Of a stretch of 33,448 bases of DNA, positions 15,106 to 23,612 are shown one piece after another. The translations under genes were made by a program, and so were the position numbers. The stretch comes from Actinomycetes bacterium (lineage in GTDB: Bacteria; Actinomycetota; Thermoleophilia; Solirubrobacterales; Solirubrobacteraceae): positions 1 to 33,448 of the forward strand of contig JAJYUP010000022.1 of NCBI GenBank assembly GCA_021792455.1, given 5' to 3'. Every line of letters begins with the position of its first letter. The first letter of the stretch is position 1. The notes beneath the pieces are model-generated. The model made no database searches, was not told the DNA's origin, and saw nothing but the letters and a program-made list of their open reading frames with translations.

Positions 15106-15126
15106 CGCGGCGCGAGCAGCGCCGCG
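15106..15126. terminator. bidirectional terminator-like hairpin
   Basis: CGCGGCGC-GAGCA-GCGCCGCG is a perfect 8-bp GC stem with a 5-nt loop in the 53-bp gap between the convergent phasin-like and phosphorylase genes. It lacks a U tract, as is common in very GC-rich bacteria. Confidence 0.5.
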
Positions 15127-15146
15127 ATGGGGCTGCGGTTGCCCGG

Positions 15147-15854
15147 TCACGCGCCACTGGCGCGAACCGCTGCGGCGCCGACGCTTCGCGCACGCGCGAG
15201 CAGCAGCTCATCGTCGATGCGCCGCCGCTCACCGTGAGATCCGAACACGTCTGAGACGATGAGCAGGCAGCCGATCGCGATCTCACGCTTCGCGGCGAGC
15301 GCGAACAGGGCTGCCGCCTCCATCTCGATCGCAAGCGCCCCTGCCGCCCGCCAGCTCGCCTGTCTGCCCGAGGCTGCAGGCTCATAGAACAGATCGGTGC
15401 TGACGATCAGTCCAGCGAGCGTCGGCTGAGCACAACAGGAAAGCGCCTGGCTGAGAGACTCGCTGGCGCTGACGCGATCACCGCTGAGCAGCCGTCCGAC
15501 ACCGTCGGCGGCGAGCGCTTCGGTGGCGAGCACGACGTCGCCGAGCTGAAGGGCAGGATGGAGAGCGCCGCAGGTGCCGACGCGGACGGCGCAGGAGAGG
15601 CCGAGCAGGATCAGCTCCTCGAGCACGATCGCCGCGGACGGACCGCCGATGCCGGTGCTCTGGATGAGCAGCGGCTGCCCATCGGCCTTCGCGGGGCCTG
15701 AGTACCCCCACAGGCCGCGGTGATGGTTGAACATCTTCGGCGAGTCGATGAGCTCCTGCGCAAGCGCAAGCGCTCTGCCAGGGTCGCCGGGCAGCAGCGC
15801 GCGGGGTGCCGCCGCCGCCGCCGGCCTGAGGTGGATCGTGCGCTGCTCCCGCAT
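15147..15854 (-). CDS. purine nucleoside phosphorylase / uridine phosphorylase family protein
   Basis: 235 residues from ATG 15854. The frame continues upstream to 16031 but overlaps the divergent gene with Arg-rich sequence, so it is trimmed. The enzyme family splits nucleosides with phosphate into base and (deoxy)ribose-1-phosphate. Visible motifs: LLPGDPGRA near the N-terminus (phosphate-binding Gly loop), HHRGLWGYSG, QSTGIGGPSAAIVLEEL, the ribose/phosphate-binding Arg in VRVGTCGAL, and the base/ribose site AIEMEAAALFALA with the Ser-Asp of LLIVSDVFG. The Asp after Ser is typical of 6-oxo/6-aminopurine DeoD-type enzymes, so purine specificity is preferred, but uridine phosphorylase is not excluded. 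It shares a compact bidirectional promoter with the MerR-cyclase gene; together with hpt it would serve purine salvage. Confidence 0.85.
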   Translation of the reverse strand: MREQRTIHLRPAAAAAPRALLPGDPGRALALAQELIDSPKMFNHHRGLWGYSGPAKADGQPLLIQSTGIGGPSAAIVLEELILLGLSCAVRVGTCGALHPALQLGDVVLATEALAADGVGRLLSGDRVSASESLSQALSCCAQPTLAGLIVSTDLFYEPAASGRQASWRAAGALAIEMEAAALFALAAKREIAIGCLLIVSDVFGSHGERRRIDDELLLARARSVGAAAVRASGA

Positions 15855-15864
15855 TCCTGTGGCG

Positions 15865-15874
15865 ACTCTAGACT
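15865..15874. promoter_or_regulatory. overlapping divergent -10 elements
   Basis: ACTCTAGACT: the plus strand reads TAGACT at 15869-15874 towards the MerR-cyclase gene, and the minus strand reads TAGAGT at 15870-15865 towards the phosphorylase gene. The two hexamers share the TA pair at 15869-15870. Start codons lie 9 nt (GTG 15884; 7 nt for ATG 15882) and 10 nt (ATG 15854) away, so polymerase should bind in only one direction at a time. Confidence 0.5.
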
Positions 15875-15881
15875 GCGATCG

Positions 15882-15917
15882 ATGTGGGTGTTGATCCGAT
15901 CGCTTCCCCCGCGATGA
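15882..15917 (+). CDS. possible 11-residue leader peptide MWVLIRSLPPR
   Basis: ATG 15882 lies 7 nt after TAGACT, a good leaderless distance, and opens an 11-codon frame whose TGA (15915-15917) overlaps an ATG at 15914 as ATGA. That ATG is in frame with the MerR-cyclase protein (its residue 11). Translation-coupled expression of the cyclase is therefore possible. The alternative is that GTG 15884 in the other frame is the true start and this frame is chance. Confidence 0.3.
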   Translation: MWVLIRSLPPR

Positions 15918-17287
15918 AGCGCGTGCCCTCAGACGGCGCCTTGGCAGCTGCTGCACCCTCGCGCGCGCGTGCGGCCGCGTCGCTGCCTGCGAGGACGGCG
16001 ACCGTACCCCCCCTCGCGTCCGCCGCCGCAACAGCGATCCGTTCGCCTTGGATCGTTTCGGGGCGGACGCGAGGGCAGGCAGAGCCGCCGTCAGGCAAGG
16101 TGGAGCTCACGTTCGCGAGGGTCGCGGCGATGGCAGGCGTCTCAGAAGCGACGGTGAGGCGCTGGGTGAGGGATGGCCTCGTCCCTCAGTTCGACGGCCA
16201 CTGGACGCGAGCGTCCGCGGCGCACGCGAAGCTCGTCGCGAGGCTGCGCGCTCGCGGCTACACCGTCTCTCAGATAAGGGAGGCAAGCCAGTCTGGACGG
16301 CTTGCCTTCGGCTACATCGAGGAACTGCTGCCAAGCACCGACGGCCGGTTCACGCTTGCCGAGGCGGTGCGGATCACGGGGCTGCAGCCTGAGCTGGTGG
16401 AGCGCGTCTGCGCATCGACGGGGCTGAGCGGCGTCTCGACGGAGTCGATCTCCGAGCAGGATCTGCAGATGCTGAGGTACGTGGCCGACATCATCGCCGC
16501 AGGCTTTCCGCTGCCGGCGCTGCTCCAGCTGCTCCGGGTGTATGGGCAGGCGATGGCACAGATCGCCGACGCCGAGGTGCGGCTGTTCCACCTGTACGTG
16601 CACGAGCCGTTGATGCGCGCAGGCGTGCCAGGCGCCGAGATGACGGAGGAGATGGAGTCGCTGACGCGGGACGTGCTGCCGTTCGTCGTTCCCTTCATGA
16701 ACTACTTCCACGGGCGTCAGCTCGCCCACTTCATCGAACAGGACGTGATCGGCCACATCGAGGCGGACCTCGACGGCGAGGCGGACACGGAGGGGCGCAT
16801 GCGGGTGACGATCGCCTTTGCCGATCTCGCCGGCTACACGCGTCTGACCGAGGAGCGCGGCGACGAGGGGGCTGTAGAGGCGGTGGAGAGGTTCTCCCAG
16901 GCGGTCTCGCGAACGCTGCCGATCGACGCCCGCGTGATAAAGACGCTGGGAGACGAGGTGATGATCGTCGCAGCCGACCCCGTCGGGCTGACTGAATGGG
17001 CGGTGGAGTTCGCCCACAGTCGGGGTGCCGGCTCCGAGGCGCCGACCCGGATAGGCATCCATCACGGCGAGGCGCTCTACCGCGACGGCGACTACTACGG
17101 CAGGGAGGTGAACCGGGCGGCACGCGTGGTTGCGCGCGCCTCCGGCGGAGAGGTGCTGGTGACGCGCCCTGTCGTCGAGGCGGCGGCGAGCTCAGGCAGG
17201 GTGGGCTTCGAACGGATCGGGGAGGTGAGCCTGAAGGGCTTCTCCCAGCCGACGGAGCTCTTCCAGGCGCTGATCGTCGAGGACTGA
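15884..17287 (+). CDS. MerR-type HTH / adenylate cyclase regulatory / class III cyclase fusion
   Basis: 467 residues. The first 70 are Ala/Pro-rich. Residues about 73-135 form a MerR-like winged helix (LTFARVAAMAGVSEATVRRW, VRDGLVPQFDGHWTRA, ARGYTVSQIREASQSG). Residues about 140-290 match the helical regulatory domain of Rv1264-type cyclases (FGYIEELLPS, RFTLAEAVRITGLQPELVER, EMESLTRDVLPFVVPFMNYF). Residues about 305-467 are the catalytic domain: metal-binding Asp in TIAFADLAGYTRLTEERGD and KTLGDEVMIVAAD, then RIGIHHGEALYRDGDYYGRE and VNRAARVVARASGGEVLVT with the transition-state Asn and Arg. The active site looks complete for one half of a homodimer, so it should make cAMP. Start is GTG 15884, or ATG 15914 if the leader-peptide reading is right. 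The gene is divergent from the phosphorylase; tilS starts 20 bp after it. Confidence 0.88.
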   Translation: MGVDPIASPAMKRVPSDGALAAAAPSRARAAASLPARTATVPPLASAAATAIRSPWIVSGRTRGQAEPPSGKVELTFARVAAMAGVSEATVRRWVRDGLVPQFDGHWTRASAAHAKLVARLRARGYTVSQIREASQSGRLAFGYIEELLPSTDGRFTLAEAVRITGLQPELVERVCASTGLSGVSTESISEQDLQMLRYVADIIAAGFPLPALLQLLRVYGQAMAQIADAEVRLFHLYVHEPLMRAGVPGAEMTEEMESLTRDVLPFVVPFMNYFHGRQLAHFIEQDVIGHIEADLDGEADTEGRMRVTIAFADLAGYTRLTEERGDEGAVEAVERFSQAVSRTLPIDARVIKTLGDEVMIVAADPVGLTEWAVEFAHSRGAGSEAPTRIGIHHGEALYRDGDYYGREVNRAARVVARASGGEVLVTRPVVEAAASSGRVGFERIGEVSLKGFSQPTELFQALIVED

Positions 17288-17307
17288 GCTGGAGGCGCCT
17301 ACGCTCG

Positions 17308-18429
17308 ATGCCCGAGCCGCGAGCCCCGATGGGACAGCCCGATGCCCCGCTCGACCCAGAGCCCGCCGCCGCCGTGCGTGCGGAGCGTGGTGAGGGCATC
17401 TGTGCGGAGCGTGGTGAGGGCACCGCTGCGGAGCGCCCGAAGGCAGACGACGTCGCGTGCACCGCCGAAGAGATCATCGAGCGCGTCGTGCAGGAGGGCC
17501 TTCTGAGGAGGGGTGGGCCCGTCGTCGTGATGCTGTCCGGCGGCCGCGACTCAGTCTGCCTGATCGATCTCGCCTGCTCGATCTGCTCTGCTGAGAACGT
17601 GCAGGCTCTGCACGTCAACTACGGGCTGCGAGCGCAGGCGGATGAGGATGAGGCTCATTGCGAGCAGCTGTGCGAGCGTGTGGGAGTGAGGCTGACGGCG
17701 CACCGTGTCTCGCGCCCTGCGAAAGCCGGCAACCTGCAGGCCTGGGCCCGCGAGGTGCGCTACGCCGCGGCGAGGCAGATCGCCGAGCAGAAGGGGGCGC
17801 TGATCGCCGTGGGGCACACGGCGACCGACCAGGTCGAGACGATCCTCTACCGCCTCGCGGCCTCGCCTGGGAGGCGCGCTCTGCTCGGCATGAGCGCGAG
17901 GGAGGGCCGTCTGATCCGCCCACTGCTGTCGCTCACGCGCGAGCAGACCGCCGCCTACTGCATCGCGAGAGGGCTGCGCTGGCGCGAGGATGAGAGCAAC
18001 CTGAGCGCGCGCTACGCCCGCAATCGCGTGCGGCATGGCCTGCTGGAGGCGCTGAGGGCGGTGCACCCTGCGGCACAGGGCAACGTGCTTCGCACAGCGG
18101 AGCTGCTGCGGCAGGAGACCGCTCTGCTGGATGGTCTGGTCGACGACGAGCTCGACGGGGGGGCGAGCATCTCGCTCGAGCGACTGCAGCAGCTGCAGCC
18201 CGCGCTGGCGCGCCTGCTGCTGATCCGCCTCGCCGAGGACGCATGTGGACGATACGTCCCACAGGCCGGCGATCGGGTGGCCGAGCTGCTCGAGCTGGGG
18301 CGCAAAGCGCCCCGGGCGCAGCTGCACGTCGGCGGCAACGTCGCCGCGATGATCGAGGACGGGCGTTTGTGGATGGTGAAGCTGCCCCCACGCGATCGCG
18401 GGGAGGCGGGCGGTGCGGGCGGAGGTTAG
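17308..18429 (+). CDS. tilS: tRNA(Ile)-lysidine synthase
   Basis: 373 residues. TilS adds lysine to C34 of the AUA-reading tRNA-Ile, using ATP. The N-type PP-loop signature VVVMLSGGRDSVCLIDLACS is at about residues 70-90, followed by LHVNYGLRAQADEDEAHCEQ, AVGHTATDQVETILYRLA and RLIRPLLSLTREQTAAYC, then WREDESNLSARYARNRVRHGLL typical of the family. The C-terminal substrate-binding part is short. The start ATG 17308 is 20 bp after the cyclase stop with GGAGG 12 nt upstream; TACGCT at 17300-17305 may be a promoter for the later ATG 17329. The N-terminal 55 residues are an extension containing two copies of the octapeptide [RC]AERGEG[IT]. The gene heads the tilS-hpt-ftsH-fol block. Active TilS fits the frequent ATA codons in the window. 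Confidence 0.93.
   Translation: MPEPRAPMGQPDAPLDPEPAAAVRAERGEGICAERGEGTAAERPKADDVACTAEEIIERVVQEGLLRRGGPVVVMLSGGRDSVCLIDLACSICSAENVQALHVNYGLRAQADEDEAHCEQLCERVGVRLTAHRVSRPAKAGNLQAWAREVRYAAARQIAEQKGALIAVGHTATDQVETILYRLAASPGRRALLGMSAREGRLIRPLLSLTREQTAAYCIARGLRWREDESNLSARYARNRVRHGLLEALRAVHPAAQGNVLRTAELLRQETALLDGLVDDELDGGASISLERLQQLQPALARLLLIRLAEDACGRYVPQAGDRVAELLELGRKAPRAQLHVGGNVAAMIEDGRLWMVKLPPRDRGEAGGAGGG
17378..17425. repeat. 2 x 24-bp tandem repeat in the tilS 5' end
   Basis: GTGCGGAGCGTGGTGAGGGC starts both units (17378-17401 and 17402-17425), with a third degenerate start at 17426. It encodes AERGEG-type octapeptides in the non-conserved N-terminal extension. Confidence 0.85.
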
Positions 18430-18432
18430 ACT
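18427..18432 (+). promoter_or_regulatory. -10 element TAGACT overlapping the tilS stop codon
   Basis: TAG of TAGACT is the tilS stop codon. Seven nucleotides (CCAGCAG) separate the hexamer from the GTG at 18440 chosen for hpt. This allows hpt its own near-leaderless transcript inside the operon. Confidence 0.5.
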
Positions 18433-18439
18433 CCAGCAG

Positions 18440-19027
18440 GTGGCTGCGCAGCACACCGTCGCGCCCGCGCACGGCGAAGCGGACAGGCCGAAGGTGCCGG
18501 TGCCGCCAGGCGTGGGCGAGGTGCTCGTCTCCGAGCAGGCGCTCCGCGCGCGCGTGCGCGAGCTCGGTGAGGCGATCTCCGAGGACTACGAGGGCAGGAC
18601 ACCGCTGCTCGTCGGGGTGCTGAAGGGCGCGGTGTTCTTCCTGTCCGATCTGATGCGCGAGATCGAGGTGCCCGTCGAGGTCGACTTCATGGCGGTCGCC
18701 TCCTACGGCTCAGCGACCGACTCCTCCGGCGTCGTCCGCATCTTGAAGGATCTCGAGGAAGCGATCGAAGGCAGGGATGTGCTGATCGTCGAGGACGTGG
18801 TGGACTCCGGGTTGACCCTGCAGTACCTGATGCGAAACCTGGGTTCGAGGGGTCCGGCCTCGCTCGAGGTGTGCACGCTTCTGAACAAGCCCGACCGCCG
18901 CCGGGTGCATCTGCCGATGCGCTACGTGGGATTCGACATACCTGACGAGTTCGTCGTCGGATATGGGCTCGACCATGGGCAGCGCTACAGGAACCTGCCC
19001 TTCGTCGCGGCGCTGGAGCGGCGATGA
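18440..19027 (+). CDS. hpt: hypoxanthine phosphoribosyltransferase
   Basis: 195 residues from GTG 18440. An earlier in-frame GTG at 18413 would overlap tilS and lacks a better signal. The enzyme converts hypoxanthine (and usually guanine) with PRPP to IMP or GMP. Visible are LGEAISEDYEGRTPLLVGVLKGA (first PPi-binding loop, LKGA), VDFMAVASYGS (flexible loop), the PRPP signature DVLIVEDVVDSGLTLQYL, and VGFDIPDEFVVGYGLDHGQRYRNLPFV at the C-terminus, all hallmarks of bacterial HPRT. The N-terminus is about 20 residues longer than most. It follows tilS directly, as in many Gram-positive bacteria and Actinobacteria, and precedes ftsH by 168 bp. Together with the upstream nucleoside phosphorylase it completes inosine/guanosine salvage. 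Confidence 0.95.
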   Translation: MAAQHTVAPAHGEADRPKVPVPPGVGEVLVSEQALRARVRELGEAISEDYEGRTPLLVGVLKGAVFFLSDLMREIEVPVEVDFMAVASYGSATDSSGVVRILKDLEEAIEGRDVLIVEDVVDSGLTLQYLMRNLGSRGPASLEVCTLLNKPDRRRVHLPMRYVGFDIPDEFVVGYGLDHGQRYRNLPFVAALERR

Positions 19028-19135
19028 GCGCATCGGACGGGCGAGTGCGCGGACCCGCACCTCGAGGGCTGCAGCGCGGCAGGTGCGGCGCCCGTGCGGG
19101 GCGAGCGTGCAGGCGGGGCGGGCGAGAGGCCGTGG

Positions 19136-19171
19136 TACGCTGAGGGACTGGCGGCCATCGAGCTGGCCGCC
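19136..19171 (+). promoter_or_regulatory. ftsH promoter and 5'-leader hairpin
   Basis: TACGCT at 19136-19141 is a likely -10; transcription would then start near 19148. The inverted repeat GGCGGCCA-TCGAGC-TGGCCGCC at 19150-19171 forms a perfect 8-bp stem with a 6-nt loop at the very 5' end of the message. No SD is visible between it and the ATG at 19196. Confidence 0.5.
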
Positions 19172-19195
19172 CAAAAAGCACCTGCGGACACTCAC

Positions 19196-21175
<1,980 letters not shown>

Positions 21176-21270
21176 AGCCGTCGGCTGGCAGCCTGCGCCC
21201 CTCCGCTGAGGACGCCGACGAAGCGGCTTGGAGCCTGAGCGGCGCGACTTCGGGGGAGTGCTCCGAGGCG

Positions 21271-22128
21271 GTGGACCGCCTCGACGGATTGCGCTTGATG
21301 GGCATCGTGAACGTGACGCCCGACTCGTTCTCTGACGGCGGGCGCTACCTGGAGCCGCAGGTGGCGATCGAGCATGGCCTGCGCCTCGCCGACGAGGGCG
21401 CCAAGCTGCTCGACATCGGGGGCGAATCGACCCGCCCCGGTGCGCTGCCCGTCGCTCTGGAGGAGGAGCTGCGGCGCGTGCTGCCAGTGGTGGAGGGCCT
21501 TGCCGCGCGGGGCTGTGGCGTCGGGGGCGCCGCGGAGATCTCGATCGACACGGCGAAGGCAGCTGTCGCGAGCGCCGCCTTTGCAGCGGGCGCGAGCTTC
21601 CTGAACGATGTGACAGCACTCGAAGGCGACCCGCGCATGGCCGAGCTCGTCGCCCGCAGCGGCGCAGAGTGCTGCCTGATGCACAAGCGGGGAGATCCGA
21701 GGGACATGCAGATCGCCCCCGAATACGAGGATGTCGTCTCCGAGGTGAAGGCCTTTCTCGAAGCCCGCCTGCGATTTGCAGTCTCAGAGGGCATCGACGA
21801 GCGCAGGATCGTGCTCGATCCCGGCATCGGCTTCGGCAAGACCTGTGCGCACAATCTGGAGCTGCTGCGTCGCCTGGACGAGATCGCAGCGCTCGGCAGG
21901 CCTGTGCTGATCGGCACCTCGCGCAAGTCGTTTCTGGGCAGGATCGCGGCAGAAGCCGCCGGCGCATCGAACTCGGTGCCTCCCGATCAGAGGTTGCCAG
22001 GGACGATCGCCTCGAACGTACTCGCCCTGCAGCGGGGCGCTCGGATCTTCAGGGTGCACGAGGTCGCGCCGGTGCGCGATGCCCTCGCGCTCGCGGCTGC
22101 TACGTTGGGCTGCAGATGGAAAGGCTAG
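21271..22128 (+). CDS. folP: dihydropteroate synthase
   Basis: 285 residues from GTG 21271; GGGGGAG lies about 13 nt upstream. It condenses p-aminobenzoate with dihydropterin pyrophosphate and is the sulfonamide target. The TIM-barrel motifs are all present: MGIVNVTPDSFSDGGRY, LLDIGGESTRPGA, EISIDTAKAAVA, ASFLNDVTAL, CCLMHKRGDPRDMQ, IVLDPGIGFGKT, VLIGTSRKSFLGRI and FRVHEVAPVRDAL. Between ftsH and folP many Actinobacteria carry folE (GTP cyclohydrolase I); here there is only a 95-bp gap with no coding frame, so FolE must be encoded elsewhere. The end overlaps the folB start by 13 bp. Confidence 0.96.
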   Translation: MDRLDGLRLMGIVNVTPDSFSDGGRYLEPQVAIEHGLRLADEGAKLLDIGGESTRPGALPVALEEELRRVLPVVEGLAARGCGVGGAAEISIDTAKAAVASAAFAAGASFLNDVTALEGDPRMAELVARSGAECCLMHKRGDPRDMQIAPEYEDVVSEVKAFLEARLRFAVSEGIDERRIVLDPGIGFGKTCAHNLELLRRLDEIAALGRPVLIGTSRKSFLGRIAAEAAGASNSVPPDQRLPGTIASNVLALQRGARIFRVHEVAPVRDALALAAATLGCRWKG

Positions 22129-22688
22129 GCGGCAAAGGGGACGATGGCGGGCAGGACGAGCGTGAGGCTGCAGGCGGCGGGGAGGCTGCAGGCGGCGGGG
22201 AGGCTGCAGGCGGCGGGGAGGCTGCAGGCGAGGCGGATGCTGCCGGCGCGGGCGAGTATGAAGGCGAGGGGGAGGGCGAAGAGCCTGCAGAAGCTGAGGA
22301 CGAGGACGAGGAGGGGAGCCTCGAGTCGGTCTCGATCGAGATCAGCGGCCTCTCGCTGTACACCCATCACGGGGTGAGCGAGGCGGAGCGGGAGGTCGGC
22401 CAGCGGCTCGTCTTGGACGTGAGGCTGGAGCTCGGCGAGGTCGACGCGACCGCCACAGACAGGATCGAGGACACGGTCGACTACGCAGAGGTCTGCCAGC
22501 TCGTGACCCTGGTCGCCCAACAGCGCTCCCACCGCACCCTGGAGCGGCTGTGCGGCAGGATCGCCGACAGGCTGCTCGACGACTACGAGCTCGAGGGCGT
22601 GTGGGTGAAGATCGCAAAGCCAGAGCCGCCGATCCCACTGCCAGTGGACGAGGTCTCCGTCGAGATCTGGCGAGAACGTGGCGAATAG
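22116..22688 (+). CDS. folB: dihydroneopterin aldolase with acidic N-terminal extension
   Basis: 190 residues from ATG 22116, which overlaps the folP end by 13 bp. TACGTT at 22101-22106 is 9 nt upstream and there is no SD. FolB makes hydroxymethyldihydropterin from dihydroneopterin. The core (about 68-190) has the family pattern VSIEISGLSLYTHHGVSEAEREVGQR, VLDVRLEL, DTVDYAEVCQLV, the conserved Glu of LERLCGRIADRLL, and the catalytic Lys of GVWVKIAKPEPPIP. The first 66 residues are an unusual Gly/Glu/Ala extension (EAAGGG repeated, then a strongly acidic stretch), while most FolB proteins are about 120 residues. The extension may be cleaved or disordered, or the true start may lie nearer the core, but no ATG or GTG is placed better there. 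Confidence 0.9.
   Translation: MERLGGKGDDGGQDEREAAGGGEAAGGGEAAGGGEAAGEADAAGAGEYEGEGEGEEPAEAEDEDEEGSLESVSIEISGLSLYTHHGVSEAEREVGQRLVLDVRLELGEVDATATDRIEDTVDYAEVCQLVTLVAQQRSHRTLERLCGRIADRLLDDYELEGVWVKIAKPEPPIPLPVDEVSVEIWRERGE
22164..22229. repeat. 18-bp tandem repeat in the folB 5' end
   Basis: GAGGCTGCAGGCGGCGGG at 22164-22181, 22182-22199 and 22200-22217, identical, with a fourth partial unit to 22229. It encodes EAAGGG three times, in frame with FolB. Confidence 0.9.
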
Positions 22689-22697
22689 ACAGTGTGA

Positions 22698-22845
22698 AGA
22701 CGTGCGAGGGTCCACGTAGACGTGCGAGGGTCCGAGCCTGCGACGCGTGCCGAGAGTGTCCGGAGCTCCGAGGCTCTCTCGAGTGCCCCGACTGCGACGC
22801 GTGCCGAGAGTCTCCCGAGCTCCGAGGCTCTCTCGAGCGCTGCGG
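22698..22845. repeat. 16-bp direct repeat and 54-bp tandem duplication before the folK core
   Basis: AGACGTGCGAGGGTCC occurs at 22698-22713 and again at 22718-22733, exact. Then 22738-22791 and 22792-22845 are two 54-bp copies with few differences, encoding ATRAES(V/L)xSSEALSS-type 18-residue units in the folK frame. The duplication lies between the folB stop and the conserved FolK start. Confidence 0.85.
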
Positions 22846-23426
22846 GCGTGAGCGGCTCATGCATGCGGGGCAGGAGAGGGCTGATCGGCCTCGGCTCGAA
22901 CGTCGCAGAGCGGCGGGCGAGCCTCCAGGCGGCGGTGGACGCGCTGCCCGGCATCGGCGTGGAGGTGCTTTCGAGCTCGTCTGTCTACGACACCGATCCA
23001 GTCGGGCAGGTGAGAGAGCAGCGCAGCTTTCTGAACGCGTGCCTGGAGATCGCAACGGCCCTTCCGCCCCTGGACCTGCTCGACGCAGTGAAGGATCTGG
23101 AGCGGCGCCTGGGCAGGAGGGGAGGCGGAGTGCGGCATGGGCCGCGCCCGATCGACATCGACATCCTGCTGCTCGGCGACATCGAGCTGAGGCACGAGCG
23201 GATGACGCTTCCCCACCCCGAGCTCTTCAGCCGGCGCTTCGTGCTTATACCTGCGCTCGAGCTGGACTTCGAGCTTGACTTCGGTGAGCGCGGCAGGCTG
23301 TCCGATGCCCTCTCGGGTCTGCCGCCATGGGATGGCGTGCGCTGGGCGGGGCCGCCCCTGCGGGTCGGTGGTGCAGAGAATGGCATGAGCCGCCCTGCCG
23401 CGGCACCTGGTGGCCGACCCAGCTGA
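22722..23426 (+). CDS. folK: 2-amino-4-hydroxy-6-hydroxymethyldihydropteridine pyrophosphokinase
   Basis: The conserved part starts at GLIGLGSNVAERRASLQAAV, then YDTDPVGQVREQRSFLNACLEI, the signature RHGPRPIDIDILLLGDIEL with both Mg-binding Asp, and LTLPHPE-like MTLPHPELFSRRFVLIPALELD. FolK transfers pyrophosphate from ATP to the pterin, the step between FolB and FolP. The start is uncertain. GTG 22722 (234 residues) has a GAGGG about 13 nt upstream and includes a 47-residue Ser/Ala/Glu-rich repeat. ATG 22863 (187 residues) gives the more usual N-terminus MRGRRGLIGLGSNV but has no SD. The C-terminal 25 residues (GGAENGMSRPAAAPGGRPS) are also outside the family core. A strong hairpin at 23459 follows and probably ends the fol operon. 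Confidence 0.93.
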   Translation: MRGSEPATRAESVRSSEALSSAPTATRAESLPSSEALSSAAGVSGSCMRGRRGLIGLGSNVAERRASLQAAVDALPGIGVEVLSSSSVYDTDPVGQVREQRSFLNACLEIATALPPLDLLDAVKDLERRLGRRGGGVRHGPRPIDIDILLLGDIELRHERMTLPHPELFSRRFVLIPALELDFELDFGERGRLSDALSGLPPWDGVRWAGPPLRVGGAENGMSRPAAAPGGRPS

Positions 23427-23458
23427 GCAGCGGGCGATTTCCTCAGCGGGGGTGAGCG

Positions 23459-23479
23459 GCGCCGCTGCGGCAGCGGCGC
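23459..23479 (+). terminator. terminator-like hairpin after folK
   Basis: GCGCCGCTG-CGG-CAGCGGCGC, a perfect 9-bp stem with a 3-nt loop, 32 bp after the folK stop. There is no U tract. It fits the end of the tilS-to-folK block before the large membrane protein gene. Confidence 0.5.
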
Positions 23480-23612
23480 GGCGGCGACGGTGCCCGGCTG
23501 CCCGCTCGGCGTGCGCACCGAGCGACGCCGCGCGGTGGGCGCGCTGTCAGCGCACGCCTCGCAGTCATTGTGATGAGGTTAGGCGCAGCTCGTCGGCTGA
23601 GGGGTCTGTCGC

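Noticed and set aside
15855-16031. Upstream extension of the nucleoside phosphorylase
   Set aside because: It would cross the divergent promoter into the MerR-cyclase gene and reads as Arg/Ala low complexity.
21669-22115. Upstream extension of the folB frame through folP
   Set aside because: The conserved FolP protein occupies this region in another frame; the extension is Arg-rich and unconserved.
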